Origin: Luteimonas kalidii | Lineage (GTDB): Bacteria > Pseudomonadota > Gammaproteobacteria > Xanthomonadales > Xanthomonadaceae | Assembly: GCF_029887935.1 (NCBI RefSeq) | Contig: NZ_JARXRO010000009.1 | Location: forward strand, 15,484-79,483 | DNA length: 64,000 nucleotides | Reading direction: 5' to 3' | Shown here: positions 47,393 through 55,876 of the stretch, one piece after another | Numbering within the stretch: the first letter of the stretch is position 1 | Layout of the letters: the number at the start of each line of letters is the position of its first letter | Notes under the pieces: model-generated | Told to the model about the DNA's origin: nothing | The model's database searches: none | Seen by the model: only the letters and a program-made list of their open reading frames with translations | Made by a program: the position numbers and the translations under genes

Positions 47393-47839
47393 ATGGCCCT
47401 CAAGCAACAGCTCACCGACGACATGAAGGCCGCGATGAAGTCCGGCCAGAAGGAGCGCCTGGGCGTGATCCGCCTGATCAACGCCGCGATCAAGCAGCGC
47501 GAGGTGGACGAGCGGGTCGAACTCGACGACGCCGCGGTGCTGGCCGTGCTGGAGAAGATGGTCAAGCAACGCAGGGATTCGGTGAGCCAGTACGAGGCCG
47601 CCGCGCGCGAGGACCTGGCCGCGATCGAGCGCGCCGAGATCGCGGTGATCGAGGCCTACCTGCCGGCCAAGCTCGGCGAGGCGGAGATCCGCGCCGCGAT
47701 CGATGCCGCCATCGCGCAGACCGGGGCGACCGGCCCGGCCGACATGGGCAGGCTGATGGGCGTGCTCAAGCCGACGCTCGCGGGCCAGGCCGACATGGGC
47801 CAGGTTTCGGCGCTGGTGAAGCAGCGGCTGGCGGGCTGA
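47393..47839 (+). CDS. yqeY: GatB/YqeY domain protein
   Basis: The 148-residue protein has the YqeY layout: N-terminal helices (LKQQLTDDMKAAMKSGQKERLGVIRLINAAIKQ) and the C-terminal three-helix domain shared with the tail of GatB (GPADMGRLMGVLKPTLAGQADMGQVSALVKQ). It may bind tRNA; its exact role is not known. Its place after rpsU is conserved in many proteobacteria. Confidence 0.95.
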   Translation: MALKQQLTDDMKAAMKSGQKERLGVIRLINAAIKQREVDERVELDDAAVLAVLEKMVKQRRDSVSQYEAAAREDLAAIERAEIAVIEAYLPAKLGEAEIRAAIDAAIAQTGATGPADMGRLMGVLKPTLAGQADMGQVSALVKQRLAG

Positions 47840-47964
47840 CGCGTCACCCGATCCCAAGGCCGCGGCTTCGGCCGACGGTGTCGCGGCCGACGGAACCGCC
47901 ACCGCCGCCCGCCCACGTGACGAACGCGGGCCCGCGATATCCCAGCCCGTAGGAGATGGCGCCG

Positions 47965-48462
47965 ATGAGCAGCACATCAGAAGTCGCGATCCGGCCTGCG
48001 CGCCGCGCCGACGTCCCCGCGATCCTGGCGCTCATCCGCGCCCTGGCCGAATACGAGCGGCTGGGGCACGAATGCCAGGCCGACGCGCCTTCGCTCGAGG
48101 CGACGCTGTTCGGAGAGCGCCCCGCCGCCGAGGTGCTGATCGCCGAGGTCGATGGCGACACCGCCGGATTCGCGCTGTTCTTCCACAGCTATTCGACCTT
48201 CCTCGCCAGGCCGGGCCTCTATCTCGAAGACCTGTTCGTGCAACCGCGTTTCCGCGGCCATGGCGTGGGCAGGCGGCTGATGGCAGAACTGGCGCGCATC
48301 GCGCTTGCACGTGGCTGCGGGCGCTTCGAATGGTCGGTGCTGGACTGGAACGCGCCGGCGATCGGCTTCTACCGCCGCCTCGGCGCCATCGGCATGGACG
48401 GCTGGACCGTGCAGCGCGTGAGCGGCGAGGCGCTGCGTCGGCTGGCAGGACAGGCCGACTGA
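47965..48462 (+). CDS. GNAT family N-acetyltransferase
   Basis: The 165-residue protein has the GNAT fold with the acetyl-CoA loop VQPRFRGHGVGRRLM and the upstream beta strand GLYLEDLFV; the FEWSVLDWNAPAIGFYRRLGA end resembles the diamine/polyamine acetyltransferase group (SSAT-like). The ATG at 47956 touches the AGGAG Shine-Dalgarno (47951-47955), so the ATG at 47965 with nine-base spacing is preferred. The substrate is unknown; a polyamine or amino compound is possible. Confidence 0.88.
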   Translation: MSSTSEVAIRPARRADVPAILALIRALAEYERLGHECQADAPSLEATLFGERPAAEVLIAEVDGDTAGFALFFHSYSTFLARPGLYLEDLFVQPRFRGHGVGRRLMAELARIALARGCGRFEWSVLDWNAPAIGFYRRLGAIGMDGWTVQRVSGEALRRLAGQAD

Positions 48463-48597
48463 CCGACGCGATGCGCTGACCGCGCCATCACGACGCGGCT
48501 GCTGCAATGCAGGCTCCGCCCGAGGAGCGCCCGCCACGATGCCTGTCCCGCCCGTCCGCGCCGCGTGGCGCACGCCGTACGCTGCGGAACCGGCGCG

Positions 48598-49734
48598 GTG
48601 AACGACGCGGCGGCAGCCCACGCGGGCAGTCCCCTGCGCGGTCGGATCGAAGCGGTCGACCTCGCGCGCGGGATGGCGGTGTGCCTGATGATCGTCGCCC
48701 ACGGCACCAACGGGCTGATGCCCTACAGCGACTTCCCGGACTGGGGACAGGTGCCGGTCCACGCGATCACCAAGTTCTCCTCGTCGCTGTTCTTCATCGT
48801 CTTCGGGATCGCGCTGGCGGTGGCATTCGTGCCGAAGACCACGGCGGCCGACTGGCCGCGGCGGCGCAACCGGCTGCTCCGGCGCGGGCTGGTGGTGTTG
48901 GTCTGGTACAAGGTGCTGACGGTGGTGGAACTGTGGGACCGCAGCCGGGACGAGATCACCGACGCGCTGCTGTATCGCGAGTTTCCCTCGTTCGTCGAGA
49001 TCCTCGGCTTCTACGCCATCGCCCTGCTGTGGATTCCGTGGCTGCTGCCGCTGTGGGCGAAGGCGCCGGCGTGGCTGCGCTGGCTGACACCCTGGCCGGT
49101 CATCGGGGTGTCGTGGTGGCTGCTGGAGCATGCCTCGTTCGGCGGCGTGCCGCAGCTGCAGGCGATCTTCGTCGAGCATCCCGAGTACTACACCTGGGGC
49201 CAGCTCTCGCGCCTGCCGCTGGTGCTGGTCGGCCTGCTGGTCGGGGGCCTGCTGCTGCGATGCCACCAGACCGCCGCGCACCGCTGGCTGCTCGCGGCCG
49301 GCGTCGCCTGTGCCGGGGTGGCGCTGCTGGCCTGGTTCGCGCTGCGGGTGGACGACGTGCATGCGTCGCTGGTGGCGATCGGGCGCAACGACGGCAAGCA
49401 TCCGCCGGGCATGGACTTCTCGCTGTTCAGCGTGGGCGGTGCGCTGTGCCTGCTGGCGCTGTGCATCGCGGGCGGCACGCTGCTGGCGCGCGTGCTGCGA
49501 CCGATCGCGGTGGTGGGCAGCGACGCGCTGATGGCCTTCATCGTCCACATCGGCGTGATCTTCATCGTGCTGCGCAACACCCTGGGGCTGTACCAGTCGG
49601 TGCCGTACGAACGCGCGCTGTGGTGGTCGCTGGGGCTGGTGGCGCTCACTGCCCTGTGGATCTGGCTGTGGCAGGCGATGAAGCGGCCCCTGCGCCGCCG
49701 GCGTGAACCGCCGGCCGGGGCGACGTCGGACTGA
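48598..49734 (+). CDS. Acyltransferase-like membrane protein (DUF1624/HGSNAT-related)
   Basis: The 378-residue protein has about ten membrane helices and an N-terminal motif (RIEAVDLARGMAVCLMIVAHGTNGL) related to the HGSNAT/NagX and OpgC-like acyltransferase families. The start is not certain: GTG 48598 is chosen because homology begins soon after; GTG 48565 is also open. The stop overlaps an ATG of the first serine hydrolase gene (TGATG), linking the two in one transcript. Confidence 0.8.
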   Translation: MNDAAAAHAGSPLRGRIEAVDLARGMAVCLMIVAHGTNGLMPYSDFPDWGQVPVHAITKFSSSLFFIVFGIALAVAFVPKTTAADWPRRRNRLLRRGLVVLVWYKVLTVVELWDRSRDEITDALLYREFPSFVEILGFYAIALLWIPWLLPLWAKAPAWLRWLTPWPVIGVSWWLLEHASFGGVPQLQAIFVEHPEYYTWGQLSRLPLVLVGLLVGGLLLRCHQTAAHRWLLAAGVACAGVALLAWFALRVDDVHASLVAIGRNDGKHPPGMDFSLFSVGGALCLLALCIAGGTLLARVLRPIAVVGSDALMAFIVHIGVIFIVLRNTLGLYQSVPYERALWWSLGLVALTALWIWLWQAMKRPLRRRREPPAGATSD

Positions 49735-50912
49735 TGTTCAGCGCGGGTCGCGCGTGTTCACGCCAGACTCCTGTCGCGATGCAGCGCCTGTCCGCCATCG
49801 CCGTCTGCCTCGCCCTGCTGTGCACCCTGCCGGGAGCCACGGGCGCGACCACGCGCGCGAAGGACACGAACGAGGAACGGCTGCAGGTCCCGGGCTGGAC
49901 GACGGCGCTGGAACGGGCGCTGGACGCGGCCGATGCGCGCTATGCCGGCGAGCTGGGGGTGTACGTGCGGCACCTCGATCGCGACGAGTCGTTTTCCTAC
50001 CGCGCCGAGGAACCGTGGTATCTCGCCTCGGGCGTGAAGGTGCCGGTGGCGATCGCGGTGCTGCGCGCGGTCGCGCGCGGCGAGCTGGCGCTGGACACGC
50101 GGATCACGCTGCGCGAGGACGATTTCGTCGACGGCGCCGGCGCCACCAACGGCTTCCGCGCCGGCAGCCGGTTGCGCGTGTCCTGGCTGCTCGAGCAGAT
50201 GATCGTGCACAGCGACAACACCGCCAGCGACGTGCTGATCCGCGCCGTCGGCATCGACGCGGTCAATGCCGTCGCTGCCGAACTCACCGATGCGGCCGGC
50301 GTGCGCATCACCACCCTGGCCGACGTGCGCCGGCTGGCCTACGGCGAACTGCACCCGGCCGCCGCCACGCTGCGCTCGACCGACCTGCTGGCGCTCAAGC
50401 GCAGCGGCGCCGGCCAGGCGCGGGTGCGCAAGCTGGTGCAACTGCTGCAGGTGCCGCCGGAGGACCTGCGCGTGGACGATCTGGACACCGCGTTCGAGGC
50501 CTACTACGCCACCCACGTCAACAGCGCGAGCCTGGTCGATTTCGGCCGCATGCTGGCCGCGCTCGCGGACGGCCACGCGCTGCCGCTGCGCGAAACCACC
50601 ACCCTGCTCGACCTGATGGCACGGGTGCAGACCGGACAGCGCCGGCTGCGCGCCGGCCTGCCGTCGCAGGCGCGCTTCGCGCACAAGACCGGCACCCAGC
50701 ACCGGCGCATCTGCGACCTCGGCATCGCGACCGTGCCCGCAACCCGTGCCGATGCCGCGCCGGCGCGGGTGGTGATCGCCGCCTGCGCGCGCGGTACCGG
50801 CACCGCCGCGGCCGAACGCGCGCTGCGCGACGTTGGCGCGGCCGTCACCGCGTCCGGGATATTCATGGACGCCCCGCCGCGTCCGACGGTGTCACCGCCC
50901 GATCCCGCATGA
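49734..50912 (+). CDS. Exported class A beta-lactamase-fold serine hydrolase 1
   Basis: The 392-residue protein carries an SxxK motif (Ser99-Gly-Val-Lys102), SDN (160-162) and KTG (318-320), in the order and spacing of class A beta-lactamases and related serine hydrolases. A signal peptide lies between about residues 16 and 38. The canonical omega-loop ExxLN is replaced by YGELHP (203-208), so true beta-lactamase activity is uncertain. ATG 49734 is coupled to the upstream stop; ATG 49779 gives a shorter, more usual signal peptide. It overlaps its paralogue (ATGA). Confidence 0.87.
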   Translation: MFSAGRACSRQTPVAMQRLSAIAVCLALLCTLPGATGATTRAKDTNEERLQVPGWTTALERALDAADARYAGELGVYVRHLDRDESFSYRAEEPWYLASGVKVPVAIAVLRAVARGELALDTRITLREDDFVDGAGATNGFRAGSRLRVSWLLEQMIVHSDNTASDVLIRAVGIDAVNAVAAELTDAAGVRITTLADVRRLAYGELHPAAATLRSTDLLALKRSGAGQARVRKLVQLLQVPPEDLRVDDLDTAFEAYYATHVNSASLVDFGRMLAALADGHALPLRETTTLLDLMARVQTGQRRLRAGLPSQARFAHKTGTQHRRICDLGIATVPATRADAAPARVVIAACARGTGTAAAERALRDVGAAVTASGIFMDAPPRPTVSPPDPA

Positions 50913-52042
50913 ATTCCACTCCGACGCGCCGTGCGCGCCCGTGGGCGGCGACGCTGCCGTCGATCGCGCTGCTGGCGCTGCTCGCCGCCTGCCGGGACGA
51001 GCCACCGGGTCCGGTCGAACGCCAGGCCGACGCCCGTTCCCAGGCCCCGGACCCGGCCTGGGTGGCGCCGCTCGACGCGGCCGTGGAGCGGATCGACGCC
51101 GCGATGCCGGGCGAGTTCGGCGTCTACGTCGCCCGCTTCGGCGATCGCGCCGGCACGCTGGACCGGGGCGACGGACGCCGCTGGTACCTGTCCTCGACGG
51201 TCAAGGTGCCGGTGGCGATTGCCGTGCTGGAAGAGGTCGATGCCGGCCGCATGTCGCTGGACGAAGAGGTCGAGCTGCAGCGCAGCGATTTCGTCGACGG
51301 CGCGGGCGACATGCTGGCCCAGCCCCCCGGCAATCGTTTCAGCATCGCCACGCTGCTGGAGAAATCACTGCGCGACAGCGACAGCACCGCGACCGACATG
51401 CTGATCCGGCGCCTCGGCGAAGGCCACCTCGACGCGCGCCTGGCCGAATGGGTGGGCGACTTCGGACCGCTGACCACGATCCTGCAGGTGCGCTACGACG
51501 CCTATGGCGCGCTGCATCCGGACGTCGCGAGCCTCGACAACCTGCAGATCGTCGCGCTGCGCAACGCCGAGGCCGGCGAGCCACGGCTGCAGGCGCTGGC
51601 GAGCGCGCTGGACGTGGAGCGTGATGCACTGCCGGCCGGGTCGCTGCAGGATGCGTTCGAGAACTACTACGCCACCGGCGCGAATGCGGCCACGCTCCCG
51701 GCGTTCGCGCGACTGCTCGAACGTCTGGTGGCCGGGGAGCTGCTGTCGGCGCAGAGCACGGCGCTGCTGCTGGGCCACATGCGCGCGATCACCACCGGCG
51801 ACCGCCGGATCGCCGCCGGCCTGCCGCCGGGCACCGACTTCGCGCAGAAGACCGGGACCCAGCTCGGCCGTGCGTGCAACGTGGGCATCGTCGAACCCGA
51901 CCGCGGCACCGCGGGCGCCACCGTAGTGGTCGCCTGCGCGGAACGCTTCGACGAACTGGCGCAGGCCGAGCAGGCCTTCCAGGCCCTGGGCCGTGCGCTC
52001 GGCGAGACCGTGCTGGCCCCGGGTCCGCCGGCGGCGCCTTGA
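50909..52042 (+). CDS. Class A beta-lactamase-fold serine hydrolase 2, lipoprotein
   Basis: The 377-residue protein is a paralogue of the gene before it. It has a lipobox (Cys28 in LLALLAAC), SxxK (Ser96-Thr-Val-Lys99), SDS in place of SDN (157-159) and KTG (314-316). The omega-loop segment reads YGALHP (199-204), without a glutamate, so the deacylating base of class A beta-lactamases appears absent. An insert before the KTG half (DAFENYYAT) is shared with the paralogue. It is membrane-anchored in the periplasm, acting perhaps on peptidoglycan or as a slow beta-lactam-binding protein. Confidence 0.87.
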   Translation: MNSTPTRRARPWAATLPSIALLALLAACRDEPPGPVERQADARSQAPDPAWVAPLDAAVERIDAAMPGEFGVYVARFGDRAGTLDRGDGRRWYLSSTVKVPVAIAVLEEVDAGRMSLDEEVELQRSDFVDGAGDMLAQPPGNRFSIATLLEKSLRDSDSTATDMLIRRLGEGHLDARLAEWVGDFGPLTTILQVRYDAYGALHPDVASLDNLQIVALRNAEAGEPRLQALASALDVERDALPAGSLQDAFENYYATGANAATLPAFARLLERLVAGELLSAQSTALLLGHMRAITTGDRRIAAGLPPGTDFAQKTGTQLGRACNVGIVEPDRGTAGATVVVACAERFDELAQAEQAFQALGRALGETVLAPGPPAAP

Positions 52043-52097
52043 CGGCCGCCGCCGCGTGCTGACGCCGCGGCAACGCCGGGACCGCGAGGATGGCGGC

Positions 52098-52997
52098 ATG
52101 AAACTCTCCCCCGCGCTCCAGGCGCGCCTGGACCGCCTGCAGCGCACCCTGCCCGCGCAGCTGGTGCAGCGCTTCATCGAGATCGACCTGCTCACCCAGG
52201 CCGCGTCGCTCTCGTTCTTCGCCCTGCTCTCGCTGGCGCCGCTGCTGGTGCTGCTGCTGTGGCTGACCGCCTCGCTCTATCCCTCGGCGCAGGCCGAACT
52301 GATGGAGCAGCTGGGCATCCTCGCCGGTCGCGGCGCGCAGGAAGTGGCGACCACGGTGCTGCGCAATGCCGAGGAGCAGCCCGACGTGGGTTCGCTGGCC
52401 GGCCTGTGGAGCACCCTGCTGCTGTTCGTCGGTGCGACCGCGGTGTTCGCGCGGCTGCAGAACACGCTCAACCTGGTGTTCCTGACCGACGCCCGGCGCC
52501 TCGGCGGGCTGCAGGCCTGGCTGCGCAAGCGCGTGTTCTCGTTCGGGGTGGTGTTCGCGCTGGGCTTCCTGCTGGTGGTGTCGGCGGCGCTGACCACGGC
52601 GCTGGAGGTGGTGTTCGCCGGCTCGCCCACGCTCCCGGTGCTGGGCAACCTGGCCGCGCTGGGAATCTATTCGCTGGCCTTCGCCCTGATGTACCACTAC
52701 CTGCCCGACCGCCGCGTGCGCTGGCGGCAGGCGCTGCTGGGCGGAGTGATCACCTCGCTGCTGTTCGTGCTCGGGCGCTGGGGGATCGGGCTGTACATCG
52801 CCCAGGCCGCGCCCGGCAGCGCATACGGGTCGATGGGCACGCTGGTGATCCTGCTGGTGTGGATGTACTACGCGGCCATGGTCTTCTTCACCGGCGCGCT
52901 GATCACGGCACTGATCGACGAGCGGGTCTCACGGCGGGCGCGCGAGGCCCGGTCCGCCGCGCGGGCCGCGGACCGGCCGGATCCGGCCGACGCGTAG
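52098..52997 (+). CDS. yihY: YihY/BrkB family membrane protein
   Basis: The 299-residue protein has six membrane helices with the family blocks FIEIDLLTQAASLSFFALLSLAPLL, GSMGTLVILLVWMYYAAMVFFTGA and the YHYLPDRRVRWRQALLGG loop. Once thought to be RNase BN, the family is a membrane protein of unclear function. GAGGA is eight bases before the ATG. Its position before dnaG is the usual one in xanthomonads. Confidence 0.93.
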   Translation: MKLSPALQARLDRLQRTLPAQLVQRFIEIDLLTQAASLSFFALLSLAPLLVLLLWLTASLYPSAQAELMEQLGILAGRGAQEVATTVLRNAEEQPDVGSLAGLWSTLLLFVGATAVFARLQNTLNLVFLTDARRLGGLQAWLRKRVFSFGVVFALGFLLVVSAALTTALEVVFAGSPTLPVLGNLAALGIYSLAFALMYHYLPDRRVRWRQALLGGVITSLLFVLGRWGIGLYIAQAAPGSAYGSMGTLVILLVWMYYAAMVFFTGALITALIDERVSRRAREARSAARAADRPDPADA

Positions 52998-53162
52998 CCG
53001 GGAGCGCGCCACGGGAGCGTCGCCCCGGCAGGCGCCGGGATGCGATCATGGCGCGGTGTCCCGGATCCCCGACGCACCTGCCCGCTGCCGCGGCGCCGCC
53101 CCGGGCGGCGCGATGGCCGCGTGCGTGCGCGGCGCGGCCTCCCGCGCGCAGGGACGCTGACC

Positions 53163-54932
53163 ATGGCCCGCATCCCCGATGCCTTCATCGACGAGCTGCT
53201 GGCGCGCACCGACATCGTCGAGGTGATCCACCCGCGGGTGCCGCTCAAGCGCCAGGGCAAGGAATATTCGGCGCGGTGTCCGTTCCACGACGAGCGCTCG
53301 CCGTCGTTCACCGTCTCGCCGACCAAGCAGTTCTACCACTGCTTCGGCTGCGGCGCGCACGGCACCGCGATCTCGTTCCTGATGAACTACGACCGGCTCG
53401 AGTTCCTCGACGCGGTGGACGAACTCGCGCGCCAGGCCGGGCTGGAAGTACCGCGCGATACCCGCCAGCGCAATGCCGATCCCGACACCCAGGACGTGTT
53501 CAAGGCGCTCGACGCGGCCGCCGCGTTCTTCCAGCGCCAGCTCGCCGGCAGCGACAAGGCGCGTGGATACCTCGACCGCCGCAGCGTGGGCGAGGCGGTG
53601 CGCGCGCAGTTCGCGATCGGCTACGCGCCCGACGGCTATTCCGCGCTCAAGGATGCGCTGGGCACCGATCCGCGGCGCATGCAGCTGCTCGACCGCGCAG
53701 GGCTGTTCTCGAAGAACGACCGCGGCCACGTGTACGACAAGTTCCGCGACCGGGTGATGTTCCCGATCCACGATCGGCGCGGGCGCGTGATCGCCTTCGG
53801 CGGCCGGGTGCTGGAGCCGGACGCCGCGCCGAAATACCTCAACTCGCCCGAGACCGCGGTGTTCCACAAGGGCCGCGAACTGTACGGCCTGTGGCAGGTG
53901 CGCCAGGCGAACCAGAAGCTCGAGCGGCTGGTGGTGGTGGAAGGCTACATGGACGTGGTGGCGCTGTTCGAACATGGCGTGACCCAGGCCGTGGCGACGC
54001 TGGGCACCGCGACCACGCCCGACCACGCCGAGCTGCTGTTCCGCAACGCACCGGACGTGTATTTCTGCTTCGACGGCGATCGCGCCGGGCGCAGCGCCGC
54101 GTGGAAGGCGCTCGAATCGGTGCTGCCGCGGATGCGCGACGGCCGCCAGGCCTTCTTCCTGTTCCTGCCCGAGGGCGAGGACCCCGACACCATCGTGCGC
54201 AGCGAAGGCGCGCCGGGCTTCGATGCGCGGCTGCAGCAGGCGACGCCGCTGTCGCGGTATTTCTTCGACACGCTGTCGGACGGGATTTCGCTGGGGACGC
54301 TCGACGGCAAGGCGCGGCTGGCCGAGCGCGCGAAGCCGCTGCTGGCGCAGATCCCGGACGGGGCCTTCGGCGACCTGATGCAGCAGCGGCTGACCGAACT
54401 GACCGGCGTCGGCGCGCGCCCGGCGGCCGCCGAGGCATCGGCGCCGATCCGCCGCCGCGGCAGCCAGCCGCTGGCGCCGCCCAGGCGCAGCCTGGTGCGC
54501 AGCGCGATCGCGCTGCTGCTGCAGCAGCCGTCGCTGGCGCTGGACCTTCCGCCGCCCTACCGCTTCGTCGCCCTGCGCCAGCCCGGGATCGAGCTGCTGA
54601 CCGAGCTGATCGCGCTGGTCAGCATCCGTCCCGAGATCACCACCGGTGCGCTGCTCGAGCATTTCGAAGGTCGCGAGGACGGCGCCGCGCTGCAGAAGCT
54701 GGCCAGCCAGTCGCTGCCCGGGGACGAAGGCGTGTGGCGGACATCGCTGCTCAACGCGGTGAAGCAGCTCGACCTGCAGGTCGTGGAGCAACGCCAGGCG
54801 GAGCTGGCCGAGAAGCTGCGGCAGCTCGGGACACAGGGCCTCAGTCTCGAAGAACGTACCGAGATGTCGTCGCTCATGACCACCGCACGGGAACTCAGGG
54901 ACGCCATCCGCACCTTGTCGGCTGCGGGTTGA
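53163..54932 (+). CDS. dnaG: DNA primase
   Basis: The 589-residue primase has the N-terminal zinc motif (Cys39, His42, Cys60, Cys63), the TOPRIM catalytic core (VVVEGYMDVVALFEHG, DGDRAGRSAAWKAL) and a helical C-terminal domain that binds DnaB helicase. It makes RNA primers for replication. The ATG at 53163 begins the conserved MARIPDAFIDELLARTDIV. rpoD, which normally follows, is not present downstream. Confidence 0.97.
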   Translation: MARIPDAFIDELLARTDIVEVIHPRVPLKRQGKEYSARCPFHDERSPSFTVSPTKQFYHCFGCGAHGTAISFLMNYDRLEFLDAVDELARQAGLEVPRDTRQRNADPDTQDVFKALDAAAAFFQRQLAGSDKARGYLDRRSVGEAVRAQFAIGYAPDGYSALKDALGTDPRRMQLLDRAGLFSKNDRGHVYDKFRDRVMFPIHDRRGRVIAFGGRVLEPDAAPKYLNSPETAVFHKGRELYGLWQVRQANQKLERLVVVEGYMDVVALFEHGVTQAVATLGTATTPDHAELLFRNAPDVYFCFDGDRAGRSAAWKALESVLPRMRDGRQAFFLFLPEGEDPDTIVRSEGAPGFDARLQQATPLSRYFFDTLSDGISLGTLDGKARLAERAKPLLAQIPDGAFGDLMQQRLTELTGVGARPAAAEASAPIRRRGSQPLAPPRRSLVRSAIALLLQQPSLALDLPPPYRFVALRQPGIELLTELIALVSIRPEITTGALLEHFEGREDGAALQKLASQSLPGDEGVWRTSLLNAVKQLDLQVVEQRQAELAEKLRQLGTQGLSLEERTEMSSLMTTARELRDAIRTLSAAG

Positions 54933-55197
54933 TCGGCCACATCGGCCAGCCGCATGGCCTGTCCAGGCGCCCCTGGGCTTTCTCGATGCCTGCGGGAGTT
55001 GCTGCAGGCGCGGCGGTGGGCCGCGGCAGGAGGCCGCGCACTCGACGAGCGGCCGCCGATGCGTGGCCACCTTTCTCCGCCAGCGGCTTCTTCGCATGGC
55101 CACCGGATGACGAGGAGCGCCGACCACGCCAACACCTGGCCGTCTGCTGCCGCTTTCGCCCATGACCAACGGCTTCGGGCCGACGCCGCGCCCTGCC

Positions 55198-55285
55198 GGC
55201 CGGGGATCGCTCTTCCCTCGGTCATGACGTCCTGTCCTGACTCGGGCGCAAGACATCCATGTCTTGCTTGGCGCGATCCCCGGCC
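55198..55285. repeat. 13-bp inverted repeat with a nested 9-bp hairpin
   Basis: GGCCGGGGATCGC (55198-55210) and GCGATCCCCGGCC (55273-55285) are perfect reverse complements. Between them, GCAAGACAT / ATGTCTTGC (55248-55256 and 55259-55267) forms a nine-base stem with a CC loop. Confidence 0.8.
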
Positions 55286-55485
55286 AACAGGACGCGGCTC
55301 GCTGCGGCCCGACCCTGAGTGCTTCGATGCTTTTTCAAGCGCCTGCGTGGCGACCTCGCCAGGGTCGCGCCGCCCGATCCATCGCCCAACCAATCCTGGT
55401 CGCGACACCGTGCTCGCGCGGGAGATGCCCGGGAAGCTGCATGAACGAATGGCCGAGGCGGCGTCGGACGCGGGGCATGCGGACA

Positions 55486-55505
55486 GCAGGCCATGGATGG
55501 CCTGC
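55486..55505. repeat. Perfect 9-bp hairpin with GG loop
   Basis: GCAGGCCAT and ATGGCCTGC pair perfectly around GG; the CAT/ATG top of the stem mirrors the hairpin at 55248-55267. Confidence 0.75.
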
Positions 55506-55541
55506 GGCGGCGAGTCAGCCAGGGACGGCTGACCGAGCCGG

Positions 55542-55553
55542 GGAGCATGCTCC
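55542..55553. repeat. Perfect 12-bp palindrome
   Basis: GGAGCATGCTCC is fully self-complementary. Confidence 0.6.
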
Positions 55554-55634
55554 GCTTCCGGCGTCGCCCCAGCCGGAACCCGTGCCCCCGCTTCTCCTTT
55601 TTGCCGTCCGCCATAGATAATTTCATCCGGTCCC

Positions 55635-55687
55635 GCGCAGCGCGCCGGGCGTTCGCAGGCGGCGCGAGGCAGTGCCTCGCAAGCGCC
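55635..55687 (+). repeat. 53-bp direct repeat, copy 1
   Basis: Identical over 53 bases to 55724-55776. It contains an eight-base hairpin (GCGAGGCA / TGCCTCGC, 55664-55680) with a single-base loop. Confidence 0.9.
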
Positions 55688-55723
55688 AGCGTCGTTCGTC
55701 GCAACTCAACTACGTCCGGCCCG

Positions 55724-55776
55724 GCGCAGCGCGCCGGGCGTTCGCAGGCGGCGCGAGGCAGTGCCTCGCAAGCGCC
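55724..55776 (+). repeat. 53-bp direct repeat, copy 2
   Basis: Exact second copy, offset by 89 bases, with its hairpin at 55753-55769. The 36-base spacer is not repeated. Confidence 0.9.
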
Positions 55777-55876
55777 GCCTGCTCACCCTAGGGCCCTCCC
55801 CAGCTGTCTGGCGCTTGCCGTGGCGGGGATCATGGCGCCATCGATCATGCGGCGCATGCCGCCACGGAGATGTGCC

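Larger units (their letters stand above)
54933..55876. other. Noncoding region rich in palindromes and repeats after dnaG
   Basis: Nothing here looks like a real gene: the open frames at 54954-55532 and 55222-55704 have no Shine-Dalgarno and low-complexity translations. The region instead holds several perfect palindromes and an exact 53-base direct repeat (all listed separately). It may be a composite dispersed repeat or a structured RNA; only a genome-wide search would tell. Confidence 0.6.

Noticed and set aside
54954-55704. Two overlapping open frames (plus strand 54954-55532, minus strand 55222-55704) after dnaG
   Set aside because: No Shine-Dalgarno, Arg/Pro/Ser-rich translations and internal palindromes; more likely a repeat than genes.
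55635-55776. Possible CRISPR array
   Set aside because: Only two copies, 53 bases long, with one spacer and no cas genes nearby.
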